Positions 17,973-27,104 of a stretch of DNA of 64,000 nt are shown in pieces (the first letter of the stretch is position 1; each line of letters begins with the position of its first letter). The position numbers were made by a program, and so were the translations under genes. Location: assembly GCA_013289955.1 (NCBI GenBank), contig JABCYZ010000008.1, positions 118,471 through 182,470 on the forward strand, in the 5' to 3' direction. The stretch is from Acidobacteriota bacterium. GTDB lineage: Bacteria > Acidobacteriota > Terriglobia > Acidiferrales > UBA7541. Under the pieces are notes generated by a model. That model was not told the origin of the DNA and ran no database searches. It worked only from the letters and a program-made list of their open reading frames with translations.

Positions 17973-20096
17973 ATGAAAAGCGTCCGCAGTGTTGCCTTTG
18001 TTTTCCCAGTACTAGCATCCTTGTTCGCCGCGCGGCCCTCAGTCTCGGCCCCGCCACAGTCTCGCCCTCCGGTTGGACTCCGCAACATATCCATCGACGA
18101 CTATTTCCAGATTCGCGACGTTGGCCAGCCGGAGCTAAGTCCGGACGGCCAGTGGGTCGCCTACACCGTGCGCAGCAAAACGCTGAAGGAAGACAAGAAT
18201 GAGACGCGCATCTGGATGATCTCGACGCACGGGGGAGAGCCGCTTCCGATGACGGCGGAGGGTGTTTCATCGGGGCATCCGCGGTGGAGTCCCGACGGCA
18301 AATTCCTCGCGTTCACGTCTTCGCGCAACGCAGGGAAGAGCCAGGTCTGGCTTTTGAACCGTCTTGGCGGTGAAGCCGTTCGGCTCACGGAAGTCTCCCA
18401 AGGCGTGGCCGACTTCGAGTGGTCACCGGACAGCACGCGTCTTGTATTGGTCCTTCAGGATCCCAAGCCGGAAGACGCAGAAGCGGAAAAGGATAAAGAC
18501 AAGCCGGCTCCCGCCAAACCGAAAACGCAGCCTCCGTATGTGATCGACCGTCTCCAGTTCAAGGAAGACACGGTCGGTTATCTCGACAATCGCCGCACAC
18601 ACCTTTACGTGTTCAACATCGAAAAGAAGACCGTTACGCAAATCACTTCTGGAAGTTTCGACGACGAGCAACCCGCGTGGTCTCCGGACGGGAAGCAGCT
18701 CGCCTTTACCAGCAACCGGAGCATGCCTGATCCTGACGCATCGCGGGACACGAATATCTGGGTGGTTGAGGCGGACAACACCGATAAGGGCGCTCACCTC
18801 ACGCAGATCACGAGCAATCCCGGCCCCGACGGTCAGCCTGCCTGGTCTCCCGACGGCAAGTGGATTACCTATGTCACGCAGCTCGACACGCACCTCTTCT
18901 GGTACGCCACGCAACATCTCGCGACTTCGCCTTCCACCGGTGGGCCCGCAAAAGTCCTCACTCTCGCGTTTGACCGCAATGTGCGCCGGCCGCGATTTTC
19001 CGCTGACGGCAATTCGATCTATTTCATTGCCGTCGATGACGGCACACAAAACCTCTGCCGCATCGCCGTTGCGGGTGGCGAAATCAGCCGTGTGGTCGGC
19101 GGCCGGCTTACGGTGGCGAACTACTCCCTGGGCAAGGACGGCGCGGTTGCCGCGCAAATCGGGACAACGGATCGTCCCGACGAGATTTTTCTTCAGAACG
19201 GCGGGGAGCTGACGCGTCTGACGAAGACCAATGACGCGCTTATTTCCCAATTGCGGCTGGCCAAGGTCGAGTACGTGCATTTCAAGAGCAAGGACGGAAC
19301 AGCGGTCGCCGGATACCTCTACAAGCCGGTGGATTTCGACCCCAGCAAGAAAGTTCCCACTTTGCTGAATCCGCATGGCGGGCCGGTTAGCGAATATGAA
19401 GCATCGTTCAACCATCTCGCGCAGCTGTATGCCGCGAACGGTTACGCCGTTTTGTTGCCGAATCCACGGGGCTCTTCCGGCTACGGCGAGAAATTCTGCG
19501 CAGCCATTTACGCGGATTGGGGCAACAAGGACTTCCAGGATGACATGGCGATCGTGGACTACGCGATCGCCCAGGGCATCGCTGATCCCGAAAAGCTCGG
19601 AGTCGGCGGCTGGTCCTACGGCGGAATTTCGACGGACTTTATCATTGGGCAGACCACACAGTTCAAAGCGGCCATCTCCGGTGCGGGCGTGGCGTTAATC
19701 ACCAGCTTCTACGGGCACGACCACTACCAGCGCGATTACGAAACAGAGCTTGGTTACCCCTGGGAACATCAGGCGCTGTGGGACAAAATTTCGCCGTTCT
19801 ATCGAGTGAAAAACATCACCACGCCGACGTTATTCATGGGCGGCGAAATTGATGCGAATGTGCCGATTCTCGGAGGCGAGCAGATGTATCAGGCCATGAA
19901 GGCGCTGGGACGCACCACCGAACTCGTCGTGTATCCCGGCGAATATCACGGGTTCACGGTGCCGTCACACATCAAGGACCGGCTTGAGCGGTATCTTGCA
20001 TGGTACGCGCATTATGTGAAGGGCGAAGCGACACCGGCAACTCCGGAGCCAAAGGGGCTACCGGCGGTGAAAGCAGGAGGCGGATCGGGCGAGTGA
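17973..20096 (+). CDS. Secreted S9 family peptidase, paralogue B
   Basis: A 707-residue paralogue of the enzyme at 6169-8337, with the same order: signal peptide, ISIDDYFQI opening, PD40 propeller repeats (SPDGQWVAY, SPDGKFLAF, SPDGKQLAF) and alpha/beta hydrolase domain. The catalytic residues are S548 (GGWSYGG), D627 (GEIDANVP) and H659 (GEYHGF). The frame is open back to 17769, but the ATG at 17973, eight bases after AGGAGGAA, starts a proper signal peptide (MKSVRSVAFVFPVLASLFAA). The propellers differ more than the catalytic domains, as expected for enzymes that have diverged in substrate. Confidence 0.9.
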   Translation: MKSVRSVAFVFPVLASLFAARPSVSAPPQSRPPVGLRNISIDDYFQIRDVGQPELSPDGQWVAYTVRSKTLKEDKNETRIWMISTHGGEPLPMTAEGVSSGHPRWSPDGKFLAFTSSRNAGKSQVWLLNRLGGEAVRLTEVSQGVADFEWSPDSTRLVLVLQDPKPEDAEAEKDKDKPAPAKPKTQPPYVIDRLQFKEDTVGYLDNRRTHLYVFNIEKKTVTQITSGSFDDEQPAWSPDGKQLAFTSNRSMPDPDASRDTNIWVVEADNTDKGAHLTQITSNPGPDGQPAWSPDGKWITYVTQLDTHLFWYATQHLATSPSTGGPAKVLTLAFDRNVRRPRFSADGNSIYFIAVDDGTQNLCRIAVAGGEISRVVGGRLTVANYSLGKDGAVAAQIGTTDRPDEIFLQNGGELTRLTKTNDALISQLRLAKVEYVHFKSKDGTAVAGYLYKPVDFDPSKKVPTLLNPHGGPVSEYEASFNHLAQLYAANGYAVLLPNPRGSSGYGEKFCAAIYADWGNKDFQDDMAIVDYAIAQGIADPEKLGVGGWSYGGISTDFIIGQTTQFKAAISGAGVALITSFYGHDHYQRDYETELGYPWEHQALWDKISPFYRVKNITTPTLFMGGEIDANVPILGGEQMYQAMKALGRTTELVVYPGEYHGFTVPSHIKDRLERYLAWYAHYVKGEATPATPEPKGLPAVKAGGGSGE

Positions 20097-20114
20097 AGCG
20101 CAGGTCGGAACCGC

Positions 20115-20669
20115 TTACGGAAGAAAGTCGCGATGAAGGAGGCGGAGAATCATGGTCTTGCCTTCTTCTTCCGTGAGCGCACCCCTGCGCATCAGAGCAA
20201 TGATCAGTTCGTTCAGGACGTAGCCGGACTCTTTCGCACCATAGGTGTTGCCGGCGCCGACGTGCGGGTATTCCTTCATCGTTGGAAGGTCCGGGATTTC
20301 CGGCGGGACGCTGCCGCTAAGCTCCCCAATCCATCCATCTAAAATGCACAGTTCACGCGGCTCGATGGAAATGAAAGCCAATCCCATGCCCATACCGATC
20401 TTGGAGTAGACGACTTTGGCTTCGGCGGTGAAGGAGGCTTTTTCCCGCGTGAGGCGGATCTTTATGGCCGTTTTCAAAGGATAAGGGCTAAAGGTGTCGA
20501 CATAACAGCCGCCTTTGCCGAGGTCGCTCGTGCGGGCGTTCATGCGCGTGCGGTGTTGCGGATCGAGCGCCTCCGCAGCCGCGCAGAAATGAAATCGCGG
20601 GTGGGTTCGGCGATCGTCCGGCGGCAAGGCAGCATGACCGTTTCCGGATCTCAGGCGTTCGTTGAACAT
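20115..20669 (-). CDS. PilZ-domain protein
   Basis: A 184-residue protein. DDRRTHPRFHF supplies the RxxxR c-di-GMP-binding motif, and about 20 residues later TSDLGKGGCYVDT corresponds to the D/N-x-S-x-x-G motif, with Gly-Lys in place of the usual Ser. The C-terminal 70 residues (EYPHVGAGNTYGAKE onward) form an additional helical segment. It may couple cyclic-di-GMP to motility or surface functions; the Ser change could weaken ligand binding. No pilus or flagellar genes are nearby. Confidence 0.8.
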   Translation of the reverse strand: MFNERLRSGNGHAALPPDDRRTHPRFHFCAAAEALDPQHRTRMNARTSDLGKGGCYVDTFSPYPLKTAIKIRLTREKASFTAEAKVVYSKIGMGMGLAFISIEPRELCILDGWIGELSGSVPPEIPDLPTMKEYPHVGAGNTYGAKESGYVLNELIIALMRRGALTEEEGKTMILRLLHRDFLP

Positions 20670-20855
20670 AGGTGGGCGTCAGTTTTCAAGAGCAGATGCC
20701 AAGAGGGAGGTCTGACGGAGGGAGGAGCCAAACCGGCACGAAACAGCAACAACCAAGAACAGTGTATCGCGGGGGCGCGAGCGGCGGGGCGAATCCTCGG
20801 AAGGAATTGCCGTACTTCTAACCAGGCCAAGAGGAGGAAATGGCGTGAGCCGGGA

Positions 20856-21797
20856 TCAGAACTTTTCGCGGGGATCGACGCTTTGGAAGCCCGAGGATTC
20901 GTAGCGCGTGCTGATTTTGCCTTCCCGAAGGCTGACGACGGTGAAGCCTTCCGGGAAGCCCATGCGCGGGCCGTGCCACCAATTTCCGCAGACGGCACCG
21001 CCAGTGATGAATTTGGTGTTCTTGTATTCGACGATTTCGTTGACGTGCGTGTGGCCCTGCAGCACGGCGATGATGTTGTGCCCGTCAAATGCCTTCAATA
21101 CTTGCGGAGCGTTCCGGACCGTGAGCGTGCTGTATTTCGAGGGGCGGATCGTATCGGCTAGAAACGTGGCAAAGGCTGTTACCAGCGGAACGTGAACGAC
21201 GCCGATCACCGGGGTAGTGGCGCCTGCGCCCTGCAGATCGTCCGCGAGCCAGGTCATTTGCTTTTCGTCGATACGGGCTTCCCAGAGGCGGTCGTCGGTG
21301 GGCTGGATGGAATCGAGGACCACAAAGTGATAGCCCCTGTGATCGAACGAGTAGTAGGTCCTGCCGATACGGTCTTCGTACATTTTTTTGCCGTAGAAGG
21401 GATCGCTCGAGGGCACGCCGCTTTTTTCGATGATGCCAAAGGGGTCGTGATTGCCGATCGCGTGATGGATGGGCATCTGCAGGGATTGTTCGGTTCTTTT
21501 GTAGAGGTCGAAGACAGTGTTAGCGCGGTCGGCGCCGACAGAGGTTGCGTCGTAGACGTGATCGCCGCCCATAATGGCGAATTCCGGTTTGAGCGAGGCG
21601 ATTTTTTTGAAGCATAGGTCGCAGCCGTGCGGGGCGTCGAGTTCGGGTTCAATGTGCGTGTCGGTGAAGAAAACAAAGTCGAACGAGCCAGGCGTTTTAG
21701 TGTCCGCGACCAAATCGAACGCGGCCGCGCCGCCAAGCGCCGCTGTGACACCTGTCACCGCCGCCGTTTTCAGGAATTGTCTACGATCGAAAATCAT
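20856..21797 (-). CDS. Tat-exported calcineurin-like metallophosphoesterase
   Basis: A 313-residue phosphoesterase. It begins with a Tat signal (MIFDRRQFLKTAAVTGVTAA). The dimetal-site motifs follow in order: FFTDTHI, MGGDHVYD, AIGNHDPF, VVHVPLV and LQGHTHVNE. The insert CDLCF after the first motif is a minor family feature. It probably hydrolyses phosphoesters or nucleotides outside the cytoplasm. A GTG six bases upstream is possible, but the ATG at 21797 has the better-placed GATGGGG-type ribosome binding site. Confidence 0.85.
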   Translation of the reverse strand: MIFDRRQFLKTAAVTGVTAALGGAAAFDLVADTKTPGSFDFVFFTDTHIEPELDAPHGCDLCFKKIASLKPEFAIMGGDHVYDATSVGADRANTVFDLYKRTEQSLQMPIHHAIGNHDPFGIIEKSGVPSSDPFYGKKMYEDRIGRTYYSFDHRGYHFVVLDSIQPTDDRLWEARIDEKQMTWLADDLQGAGATTPVIGVVHVPLVTAFATFLADTIRPSKYSTLTVRNAPQVLKAFDGHNIIAVLQGHTHVNEIVEYKNTKFITGGAVCGNWWHGPRMGFPEGFTVVSLREGKISTRYESSGFQSVDPREKF

Positions 21798-22025
21798 GGG
21801 CACCCCATCGAACGGACTTCAGAACCGCAGAAATCTTACCACTACAGAAGTTCGGGTAAGAGAGGCGCGCTTGCCTTTCGGCTCTCTTGCCCTGTTCAGA
21901 AGGCAGAGTGTTTTGCTGAGTCCGCCAGAAAACCCGGATTCGGCAGCCGGTATTGCCGAGGCGCTTCTCCCGCGTTATGCTCACTCGCCCTGAGGTTGCC
22001 GAAGTGCTCGCTATAAGGAGGCTTC

Positions 22026-23093
22026 ATGCTTCGCACAATTCGTTTGCCACTCGCGTGTGCCGTGGCGCTTTTGGTGCTGCCAACTGTTGTGCACGCACAG
22101 CGTGCGTCATTTCGTGTCGGAACGGCGACCGCCGCCGCGGGACAAAAGGCGAACGGCTATATCGAAGTGCCTGCGGGGACGGACGCAGGCACAAACATTC
22201 CCGTCGTCGTGGTGAATGGCGCTACACCCGGACCTGTCCTCGCTCTGGTTACGGGAGCCCATGGGACGGAATACGTTTCGATCATCGCCGTAGAAAAATT
22301 AATTGGGGAGCTGGATCCGGCGCAGCTCTCTGGCACCGTCATACTGGTGCCGCTGGTGAATGTGCTCTCGTTCGAACAAAAAGTGCCGCATGTGAATCCT
22401 ATCGACAACAAAAGCATGAACCGCTTTTATCCCGGGAAAATGGACGGTACGCAAACAGACCGGGCTTTGTTCCTGATCACCAAGGAAGTCGTCGACCGCT
22501 GCGACTATTTGATCGACTATCACGGCGGCGATTTGGATGAGAGTTTGCGTCCTTACGCGTATTGGGGCGCGGTCGGCAAAGAAGCGCAGGACCGCGTCTC
22601 GAAACAGATGGTGCTCGCGTTCGGGCTGGATCACATCATTATATGGAGCGAGCGTCCCACCGATCCGACTGCGACCCGGTATCTCGACAACACGGCTTCC
22701 GTTCGTGGCAAACCATCGATCGTCGTGGAAGCGGGGTATGCGGGCACGGTCGAATCGGATGACGTGGCGATGCTGGTGGACGGGACGCTGAGCACAATGC
22801 GCGCCCTGAAAATGATTCCCGGAGAGCCGCACTACATAGAAAATCCGGTTTGGCTCGGGAAAGTAGTGGACATTATTTCGGACGGGCCAGGCATTTGGTA
22901 TCCTGCCGTCAAGCGCGGAACCTACGTTCAGGAAGGCATGGTTCTTGGCCGCGTGACGGACTACTTTGGCAACGTCCTTCTAGAGCCGCGCGCTCCAGCA
23001 TCGGGCGTTATTCTGCACGTGAACGCAGTTCCTTCGCTAAAAAAAGGCGACAACATCGCCGACATCGGCGTTGTCGCCCCTAAGGCTCCCTGA
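22026..23093 (+). CDS. Exported succinylglutamate desuccinylase/aspartoacylase family protein
   Basis: A 355-residue zinc-hydrolase-type protein with a signal peptide (cut near VVHAQ). Metal-site motifs are GAHGTEYVS (His and Glu) and, about 90 residues on, DYHGGD (His). SMNRFYPGKMDGTQTDRAL carries the substrate-binding Asn-Arg of the AstE/aspartoacylase branch of the M14 clan. The C-terminal 90 residues form a small beta domain. It probably removes an acyl or amide group from a small molecule or peptide outside the cytoplasm. Start ATG 22026 has AAGGAGG just upstream. Confidence 0.82.
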   Translation: MLRTIRLPLACAVALLVLPTVVHAQRASFRVGTATAAAGQKANGYIEVPAGTDAGTNIPVVVVNGATPGPVLALVTGAHGTEYVSIIAVEKLIGELDPAQLSGTVILVPLVNVLSFEQKVPHVNPIDNKSMNRFYPGKMDGTQTDRALFLITKEVVDRCDYLIDYHGGDLDESLRPYAYWGAVGKEAQDRVSKQMVLAFGLDHIIIWSERPTDPTATRYLDNTASVRGKPSIVVEAGYAGTVESDDVAMLVDGTLSTMRALKMIPGEPHYIENPVWLGKVVDIISDGPGIWYPAVKRGTYVQEGMVLGRVTDYFGNVLLEPRAPASGVILHVNAVPSLKKGDNIADIGVVAPKAP

Positions 23094-23267
23094 TTTCCGA
23101 TTTGCACTGCGGTATTGGTGCATCGGCGACTCCCGCGCGCGCCCGGCCGGCAGGGATAGAGAAGCACCGGCCGGAACCTCGCGACCAGCCATTTCAACGA
23201 AACAAAGCAAGCAAGAGATTTGCGAGGTAAGATGGTGCGGTTCAAATCGCTCGCGTGGGGAGCTTAT

Positions 23268-23654
23268 ATGCCTTCGGACTATTTGTTGAAGACGGAACCA
23301 ACCGTATATTCCTTTGCCGACCTGAAAAAAGACGGCATCACCATCTGGGATGGCGTGTCGAACCCGACCGCCGTGAAAAATCTTCGCGAGATGGAGCCAG
23401 GCGCGAGGCTGGTGATCTACGAGACTGGCGAGCACAAGAGCGCGGTGGGAACGGCAATAGTGGTTTCCGTCGATGCGTCGAATCCCAAAAATCCGGAGGT
23501 GAAGATCAAAGCGGGAAAGGCGATCGCGCCGCCAGTGTCGCTCGCTCAAATCAAAGCAAACAAATTGTTCGCCGATTCGCCGCTGGTGCGTATGGGAAGG
23601 CTGTCGGTTGTCCCTTTGACCAAGGCCCAATATGCAATGCTGGCGGGCGGCTGA
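23268..23654 (+). CDS. EVE-domain protein
   Basis: A 128-residue protein that is essentially one EVE domain: DYLLKTEPTVYSFADL at the N-terminus, then WDGVSNPTAVKNLREM, RLVIYETGEHKSAVGTA and a closing SVVPLTKAQYAML. EVE domains are PUA-like and are thought to read modified bases, often cytosines, in DNA or RNA. The frame is open from 23220, but the ATG at 23268 follows GGGGAG and matches the family's start. Its partners here are unknown; no restriction genes are adjacent. Confidence 0.82.
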   Translation: MPSDYLLKTEPTVYSFADLKKDGITIWDGVSNPTAVKNLREMEPGARLVIYETGEHKSAVGTAIVVSVDASNPKNPEVKIKAGKAIAPPVSLAQIKANKLFADSPLVRMGRLSVVPLTKAQYAMLAGG

Positions 23655-23714
23655 CCGTCCGATTCCGCGGAATCCGCATTTGGGCTTGGACCTTTTCGCA
23701 GCGAGGTGATTCCT

Positions 23715-24785
23715 ATGAAGCGCAATCTTCTCGTTTTTGTCTTGTGCCTTCCGGTGACTGGGTCGGCATTTGGCCAGCAGCCGCCGGAAATTCGGTATAA
23801 CTCCGTTCCTGATTTTCTGAAATTGCCGCCGGACATTTACTTGGGAGAAGTGGCCGGGGTGGCTGTCAATTCGAAAGGGCACGTGTTTGTTTTTTCGCGC
23901 GGCAATACGACAGGGCCGGCGTATGCGGCAAGCGGTGCGCAACTGCTCGAATTTGACACGGGCGGAAAATTTGTGCGGGAGATTGGACACAATCTCTATG
24001 CGTGGTCGTACGCGCATGCCGTGAAGATCGATCAACAGGACAATATTTGGGTGACGGACAAAGGGTCGGACATGGTGATCAAGTTCAACCCGGAGGGACG
24101 CGTGGTGATGGTGTTTGGGCGAAAGCAGGAGGCCTCCGATGAAGGCACGGGGCCGCTGAAACATGTTAAGCCGCCGCTGCCAGCCGTCGACGGAATGTTC
24201 CGGCAAGTGACCGACGTGGCTTGGGACGCAGCGGGGAACGCGTTTATCAGCGACGGGTATATCAATTCGCGCGTGGCGAAAGTAGACAGGGAAGGCAACT
24301 GGGTGAAGTCCTGGGGCGAGCCGGGAGATCAGCCTGGACAGTTCAACGTGCCGCACAGCATTGCCGTGGATGCGGCGGGAAGTGTTTACGTGGCGGATCG
24401 CGGGAATCGGCGGATACAAGTTTTTGACGGAGATGGAAAATTTCTGCGCCAGATGACGATTGATGTGCCCGCTCCTCCGGATGCGCGCGCGGCTATAGGG
24501 AATAAACCGACGGCAGCGACCGGCACGATGGCGCCGGGAGCGCCGTGGACGGTCTGCATCACGCCGGGGCCGAAGCAAGTGATATACACATCGGACGCAT
24601 TTCCGGGCCGTATCTATAAACTTAGCCTGGACGGAAAAGTGCTAGGGATGTTTGGCAAAGCAGGAAAACAACTCGGGCAATTCGGATGGATCCACGAAAT
24701 CTCTTGCCCCTCGGAAAACGAGCTGTATGTCGCCGAAATCCTGAATTGGCGCGTGCAAAAACTCATTCTGGAACCGTCCCACTAA
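23715..24785 (+). CDS. Exported NHL-repeat protein (peptidyl-amidating-lyase-like propeller)
   Basis: A 356-residue protein with a signal peptide (MKRNLLVFVLCLPVTGSAFG) and NHL-type repeats such as AHAVKIDQQDNIWVTDKGSD, PHSIAVDAAGSVYVADRGNR and GWIHEISCPSENELYVAEI. The overall form resembles the lyase domain of peptidylglycine amidating enzymes, a six-bladed propeller, but bacterial members are mostly of unknown function. A GTG at 23706 is also in frame; the ATG at 23715 after GCGAGGTGA gives the better signal peptide. Confidence 0.78.
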   Translation: MKRNLLVFVLCLPVTGSAFGQQPPEIRYNSVPDFLKLPPDIYLGEVAGVAVNSKGHVFVFSRGNTTGPAYAASGAQLLEFDTGGKFVREIGHNLYAWSYAHAVKIDQQDNIWVTDKGSDMVIKFNPEGRVVMVFGRKQEASDEGTGPLKHVKPPLPAVDGMFRQVTDVAWDAAGNAFISDGYINSRVAKVDREGNWVKSWGEPGDQPGQFNVPHSIAVDAAGSVYVADRGNRRIQVFDGDGKFLRQMTIDVPAPPDARAAIGNKPTAATGTMAPGAPWTVCITPGPKQVIYTSDAFPGRIYKLSLDGKVLGMFGKAGKQLGQFGWIHEISCPSENELYVAEILNWRVQKLILEPSH

Positions 24786-24795
24786 AGAGGCCGAC

Positions 24796-26973
24796 TCACT
24801 TTGGTTTGAGCTTGGTTGCGGCGGGCAAGCGCAGATTGGCGTCGAAGAAATCGTCGACCCGGTGCCAGGCGTCGAGCAGCACGTGCTCGCGCGTGAAGTA
24901 GTGAAACTCGCCGGGATAAATCATAAAAGAGATCAAATCGCCTTTGTGCTTCTTCAGAGCTTCGTCCATCAGCCAGACGGATTCTAGGAACGGAACGTTT
25001 ACGTCGGCAGTGCCGTGAAGAACAAGCAAAGGGCGTTCGAGGCGGTCAATGTGCGAAAGCGGCGAAGCGTTGGCGTAGACTTGCGGATTTTGCTCAGGAG
25101 TGCCGATGCGGCTGGCGGTCCAATCGCCGTGGTAGGGATCGGAATAATACATCGTGTAGTCAGTCACGCCAGCGACATCCACGCCTGCGCGGAAAAGTTT
25201 GGGTTGATCGGTCATGGCGATCAGCGTGAAGAAGCCGCCGTAGCTCAATCCCCATACGCCGATGCGATCAGCGTCCACGAAGGGAAGAGTCTTCAGATAA
25301 TTCGCTCCCATCCACGCGTCCTTCGCGTCCTTGCCTCCGACGTCCATGTAAACACCGGTGCGCCAGTCGCGTCCGTAACCGATGCTGCCGCGATAATCAG
25401 GCGCGAAGACGACGTAGCCTTTCTGTAGAAAATACTGATGGATGCTGTAGTAGACGGCGTAATTTCGCTGGACGTGCCAGCCGTCATAGTTCTGATTTAC
25501 ACCGTCGCCGTGAATCCACAGGATGGCGGGATGTTTGACGTTCTTATTGATGTTTTTTGGGACGAAAAGCCAACCGGGAACTTGCTGGCCATCGGGTCCG
25601 GGAAAATGCACGAACTGCGGCTCGACGAATTGCGAGCGGTCCATACCCGCCGGCATGGAGTCCGTGAGGCGAACCGGCGGCGCGCCAGGGTTGGAGCCGA
25701 TGGTATAGAGGTCGGCGCTATTGTGTGTGTCCGTGTGCTGGTAGACGAGGCGGCCGTCACCTTCGGACCAGCGTGGTTCGATATTTGTCCCAGGCTCCGC
25801 GGGAATGTAGCTGACCTCCGCGTGCGCGGGATCGTCGCCGATTTTGGCGATGCCGAGGACGCGGTCGCCGGGGCGATCTTCGAGATTGGCGTCGAAGGCG
25901 ATGCGCGTGCTGTCGTGCGACCACGCCGGACGCCAGGCTTCGAATTTACCCTTCGTAATTTGAACGGCGTCGCCGCCGGATGCGGGCATCACATAGAGAT
26001 GGTCCCAGCCGTCTTGATCGCTGAGGAAGGCGATCCACTTGCCGTTGGGGGAAGGCCAAGGTTGTGCGCCGGCTTCCCCCCAGTCGGGGATGCTCCAGAA
26101 TTTTTCTTCGTGAATTTCGTGAAGCACTTTTACGTTGCCACTCGACGCATCCGCCAGATAGATGGAATACGTTTTGAAATCGCCCGACTGGCCATCGAAT
26201 ACCAGATGCGCGTTGTCGAGCCACGCCAAGCCACCATATTCGGCGGGCTTGGCGATGGGGACGGGCTTGGCGTCAGCAAGTTTGATCGCGCAAATCTGGC
26301 CGGGGACATATTCGGAAACGCGATAGATGAGTTTTGCGCCGGAATACGAGGGCGATTCGTCGTGATGAATAATCTTTGCCCCGCTAACGTAGGCGAGGGA
26401 TAGGCCGTCCGGCGACCACAGGATGTCGTGAATGCCGACGTCGTCGTGCGCGGTGGTGGCCTCGGTGCCATCGGAGAGCCAGCGAATGATGAGATCGCTT
26501 GAGTGAGGTCCATCATCGGAGGCCGCACGCTTGCTGCGGACAAAGGCGACACGCTTGCCGTCAGGCGACAGGACGTAACCGCTGCCAGGATCCGGTTTGT
26601 TCCACACAGGTTTGGGAGCGCCGGCAGCCGTCGCTACCTGCCAAAGATCACCTTCGTGCGGGAAATAGAGGAGATCGCCGTCCTCGCTCCAGAACGCTCC
26701 TCCCACCTGGCCCTCGGTGAACGAAGTGAGCGGCCTCGGCGCACCGCTGCCATCGGCATTGGCGATATAAAGATTGGCGACGCCGGCGCGGTCCCATACG
26801 AAGGCGACAAGCTTGCCGTCGGGCGACCAAATGGGATCGGAAGGATGCTTGATGTCGATGAGCTGTTCGATTGTGAGCTTAGGCTTGGCTGCGGACGCCT
26901 GCGCCTCAGCGTTGGTGGCAAATGCCAGTAGAGCAAGTGCAAGAACCGCGATCGAGTGGTCAGAATTGCGCAT
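24796..26973 (-). CDS. Secreted S9 family peptidase (dipeptidyl-peptidase-IV-like)
   Basis: A 725-residue exported serine peptidase from a different S9 branch than the two paralogues upstream. It has a signal peptide (SIAVLALALLAFATNAEAQ), a propeller domain with PIWSPDGKLVAF, VLSPDGKRVAF and ILWSPDGLSLAY, and a hydrolase domain with LWIHGDG, nucleophile S577 in WGLSYGGF, D657 in HGTADVNVPF and H691 in PGEFHYF. An upstream in-frame start at 27051 would add a non-signal leader; the ATG at 26973 follows a GAGGGGG ribosome binding site. Likely role: removal of dipeptides from extracellular peptides. Confidence 0.9.
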   Translation of the reverse strand: MRNSDHSIAVLALALLAFATNAEAQASAAKPKLTIEQLIDIKHPSDPIWSPDGKLVAFVWDRAGVANLYIANADGSGAPRPLTSFTEGQVGGAFWSEDGDLLYFPHEGDLWQVATAAGAPKPVWNKPDPGSGYVLSPDGKRVAFVRSKRAASDDGPHSSDLIIRWLSDGTEATTAHDDVGIHDILWSPDGLSLAYVSGAKIIHHDESPSYSGAKLIYRVSEYVPGQICAIKLADAKPVPIAKPAEYGGLAWLDNAHLVFDGQSGDFKTYSIYLADASSGNVKVLHEIHEEKFWSIPDWGEAGAQPWPSPNGKWIAFLSDQDGWDHLYVMPASGGDAVQITKGKFEAWRPAWSHDSTRIAFDANLEDRPGDRVLGIAKIGDDPAHAEVSYIPAEPGTNIEPRWSEGDGRLVYQHTDTHNSADLYTIGSNPGAPPVRLTDSMPAGMDRSQFVEPQFVHFPGPDGQQVPGWLFVPKNINKNVKHPAILWIHGDGVNQNYDGWHVQRNYAVYYSIHQYFLQKGYVVFAPDYRGSIGYGRDWRTGVYMDVGGKDAKDAWMGANYLKTLPFVDADRIGVWGLSYGGFFTLIAMTDQPKLFRAGVDVAGVTDYTMYYSDPYHGDWTASRIGTPEQNPQVYANASPLSHIDRLERPLLVLHGTADVNVPFLESVWLMDEALKKHKGDLISFMIYPGEFHYFTREHVLLDAWHRVDDFFDANLRLPAATKLKPK

Positions 26974-27071
26974 GAGCGCCCCCTCAAGAAATCGGACAAG
27001 TTCCAGCCCGGGAAAAGTCACGCGGCGGGCGGAGTGAAAATACCACTCCATCCGCCGCTTAGGAAAGAACC

Positions 27072-27099
27072 ATTGCTGCCAGCAACCGCAAGCAGCAAT
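27072..27099 (-). terminator. Hairpin just downstream of the TonB receptor gene
   Basis: ATTGCTGC (27072-27079) and GCAGCAAT (27092-27099) form a perfect 8-base stem with a 12-base loop, 5 bases beyond the receptor's stop codon. On the minus strand it is followed by GGTTCTTTCC, only a weak T-run, so it may be a terminator or an mRNA-stabilising hairpin. Confidence 0.4.
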
Positions 27100-27104
27100 C
27101 CGAA

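Noticed and set aside
23046..23078. Strong 9-base hairpin beside an A-run, looks like a minus-strand terminator
   Set aside because: It lies inside the end of the aspartoacylase-like coding sequence, and no minus-strand gene ends nearby; it is probably a by-product of the repeated codons.
23037..24578. 513-residue open frame opposite the NHL and EVE genes
   Set aside because: It crosses two genes and their spacer and its translation is Arg/His-rich noise typical of shadows in high-GC DNA.
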